This document shows, in pieces, positions 50,145 to 64,000 of a stretch of DNA of 64,000 nucleotides. The stretch's first letter is position 1. Each line of letters starts with the position of its first letter. The notes below the pieces were generated by a model. The model saw nothing but the letters and a program-made list of their open reading frames with translations. It had not been told where the DNA came from and did no database searches. The DNA lies in assembly GCF_034702125.1 (NCBI RefSeq), contig NC_085860.1:14981723-15045722 (forward strand). Reading direction: 5' to 3'. Position numbers and translations under genes: made by a program. The stretch is from Engraulis encrasicolus (taxonomy: Eukaryota; Chordata; Actinopteri; Clupeiformes; Engraulidae).

Positions 50145-50431
50145 CTGATGTGGGCGGTGGTGGCTTGTTTGGTAGAGGCGCCTGTTCGGCAACCAGGAAG
50201 TTGCAGGTTCAAGCCCTGCTAATATATCTGACCCCCATTGATGTGTCCTTGAGCAAGATATTTAACCCCACATTGTTCCTGGTGGCAGGGTGGTACCCTG
50301 TGTGGAAGCCATGGCCACCTGTGTGTGAGTGTGGATGGGTGAATGTGAGGCATACTATGTAAAGCTCTTTGAGTGCTTGAAGGAGTGGAAAAGCGCTATA
50401 TACGTAAATGCAGTCCATTTACCATTTACTT
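50145..50431 (+). mobile_element. tRNA-derived SINE
   Basis: The tRNA-like head is GGTGGCTTGTTTGGTAGAGG (A-box region) and GCAGGTTCAAGCCC (B-box). The body includes TTGAGCAAGATATTTAACCC. The 3' part GTAAAGCTCTTTGAGTGCTT, then AAAAGCGCTATATACGTAAA, ends in CAGTCCATTTACCATTTAC. This 3' end is common to many teleost SINEs. Confidence 0.88.
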
Positions 50432-50521
50432 TGAGTTTGTTGTTTTTTGTTTGTTTGTTTGTTTGTTTTGCTTTGTGTCAAATGTCTTAAACTGGTGTCT
50501 CTCATTTCCAGAGGTGCGACC

Positions 50522-63732
<13,211 letters not shown>

Positions 63733-63742
63733 GTGGGTACTG

Positions 63743-63759
63743 AACACACACACACACAT

Positions 63760-63848
<89 letters not shown>
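63743..63848 (+). repeat. (CA)n microsatellite immediately after the exon donor
   Basis: CA units with an ATACACACGCGCGC interruption at 63759-63773, starting about 11 nt after the donor. Confidence 0.95.
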
Positions 63849-63849
<1 letters not shown>

Positions 63850-63897
63850 CTACGAGATTCGCTGCCTCCTCGGGATGGTGGGTATAGAACACACACA
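63850..63897 (+). pseudogene. Duplicate of the exon 3 end plus donor, with a third decayed copy
   Basis: 63850-63877 repeats the last 28 nt of the exon (CTACGAGATTCGCTGCCTCC, then TCGGGATG), with two changes against 63705-63732. It is followed by GTGGGTA, a short spacer and GAACACACAC, just as at the true donor. It is preceded by CACACACAG, so it could even look like a 28-nt exon. At 63902-63921 TGTGAGAGCCGCTGCTTCCT matches the same exon segment at about 16 of 20 positions. Splicing in the 28-nt copy would shift the frame. Confidence 0.88.
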
Positions 63898-64000
63898 CTC
63901 CTGTGAGAGCCGCTGCTTCCTATTCCCTACATTGCGTACAGTACATACACACACATACACAATTGCTAACAGTTCATGCACATGTGTCTGCAGTGTGAAG

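Noticed and set aside
63978..64000. Next cd82 exon starting after CTGCAG near 63993
   Set aside because: The following bases (TGTGAAG) do not encode the expected Tyr-Phe start of the third membrane span, and no frame fits Met87.

Overview
This is vertebrate nuclear DNA, almost certainly from a ray-finned (teleost) fish. It holds short exons with GT-AG introns, very dense CA/CT microsatellites, tRNA-derived SINEs and many short inverted-repeat DNA transposons of kinds common in teleosts. I cannot name the species. No bacterial, organellar or intact viral gene is visible. Family assignments rest on recalled human protein sequences; no database search was run.

Two genes are recognisable, both on the + strand. 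(1) tp53i11 (tumor protein p53-inducible protein 11) has its whole coding sequence here in six exons: 8260-8388, 21745-21803, 25850-25898, 27189-27285, 32641-32742 and 34331-34467. The joined frame is 190 codons with no break and all splice sites are GT-AG. (2) cd82, a tetraspanin, has its first three coding exons here (50522-50584, 54608-54680, 63608-63732), giving residues 1-87. The rest lies beyond the right edge. A possible non-coding first exon lies near 40262-40432.

Layout: 1-8250 is non-coding sequence left of tp53i11, dominated by a 4.56 kb terminal-inverted-repeat element (2222-6780) whose left arm was interrupted by a MITE and by a solo LTR. 8251-34467 is tp53i11, with introns full of microsatellites and hAT-type MITEs. 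34468 to about 38450 is its probable 3' UTR and downstream flank. 38450-50511 is intergenic sequence or cd82 intron 1. 50512-64000 is the start of cd82.

The most unusual theme is that splice-site neighbourhoods are repeatedly duplicated next to the real exons. Acceptor-like copies lie upstream of tp53i11 exons 3, 4 and 5. For exons 4 and 5 an upstream copy would give a stop-free, in-frame extension (+40 and +18 codons). In cd82, the end of exon 3 plus its donor is copied about 145 bp downstream, across a CA repeat. Several acceptors use long CT microsatellites as their polypyrimidine tract. A nested MITE pair ends 27 bp before the last tp53i11 exon. I found no convincing new multi-gene system; these splice-site duplications and the nested transposons with readable empty sites are the parts worth checking.
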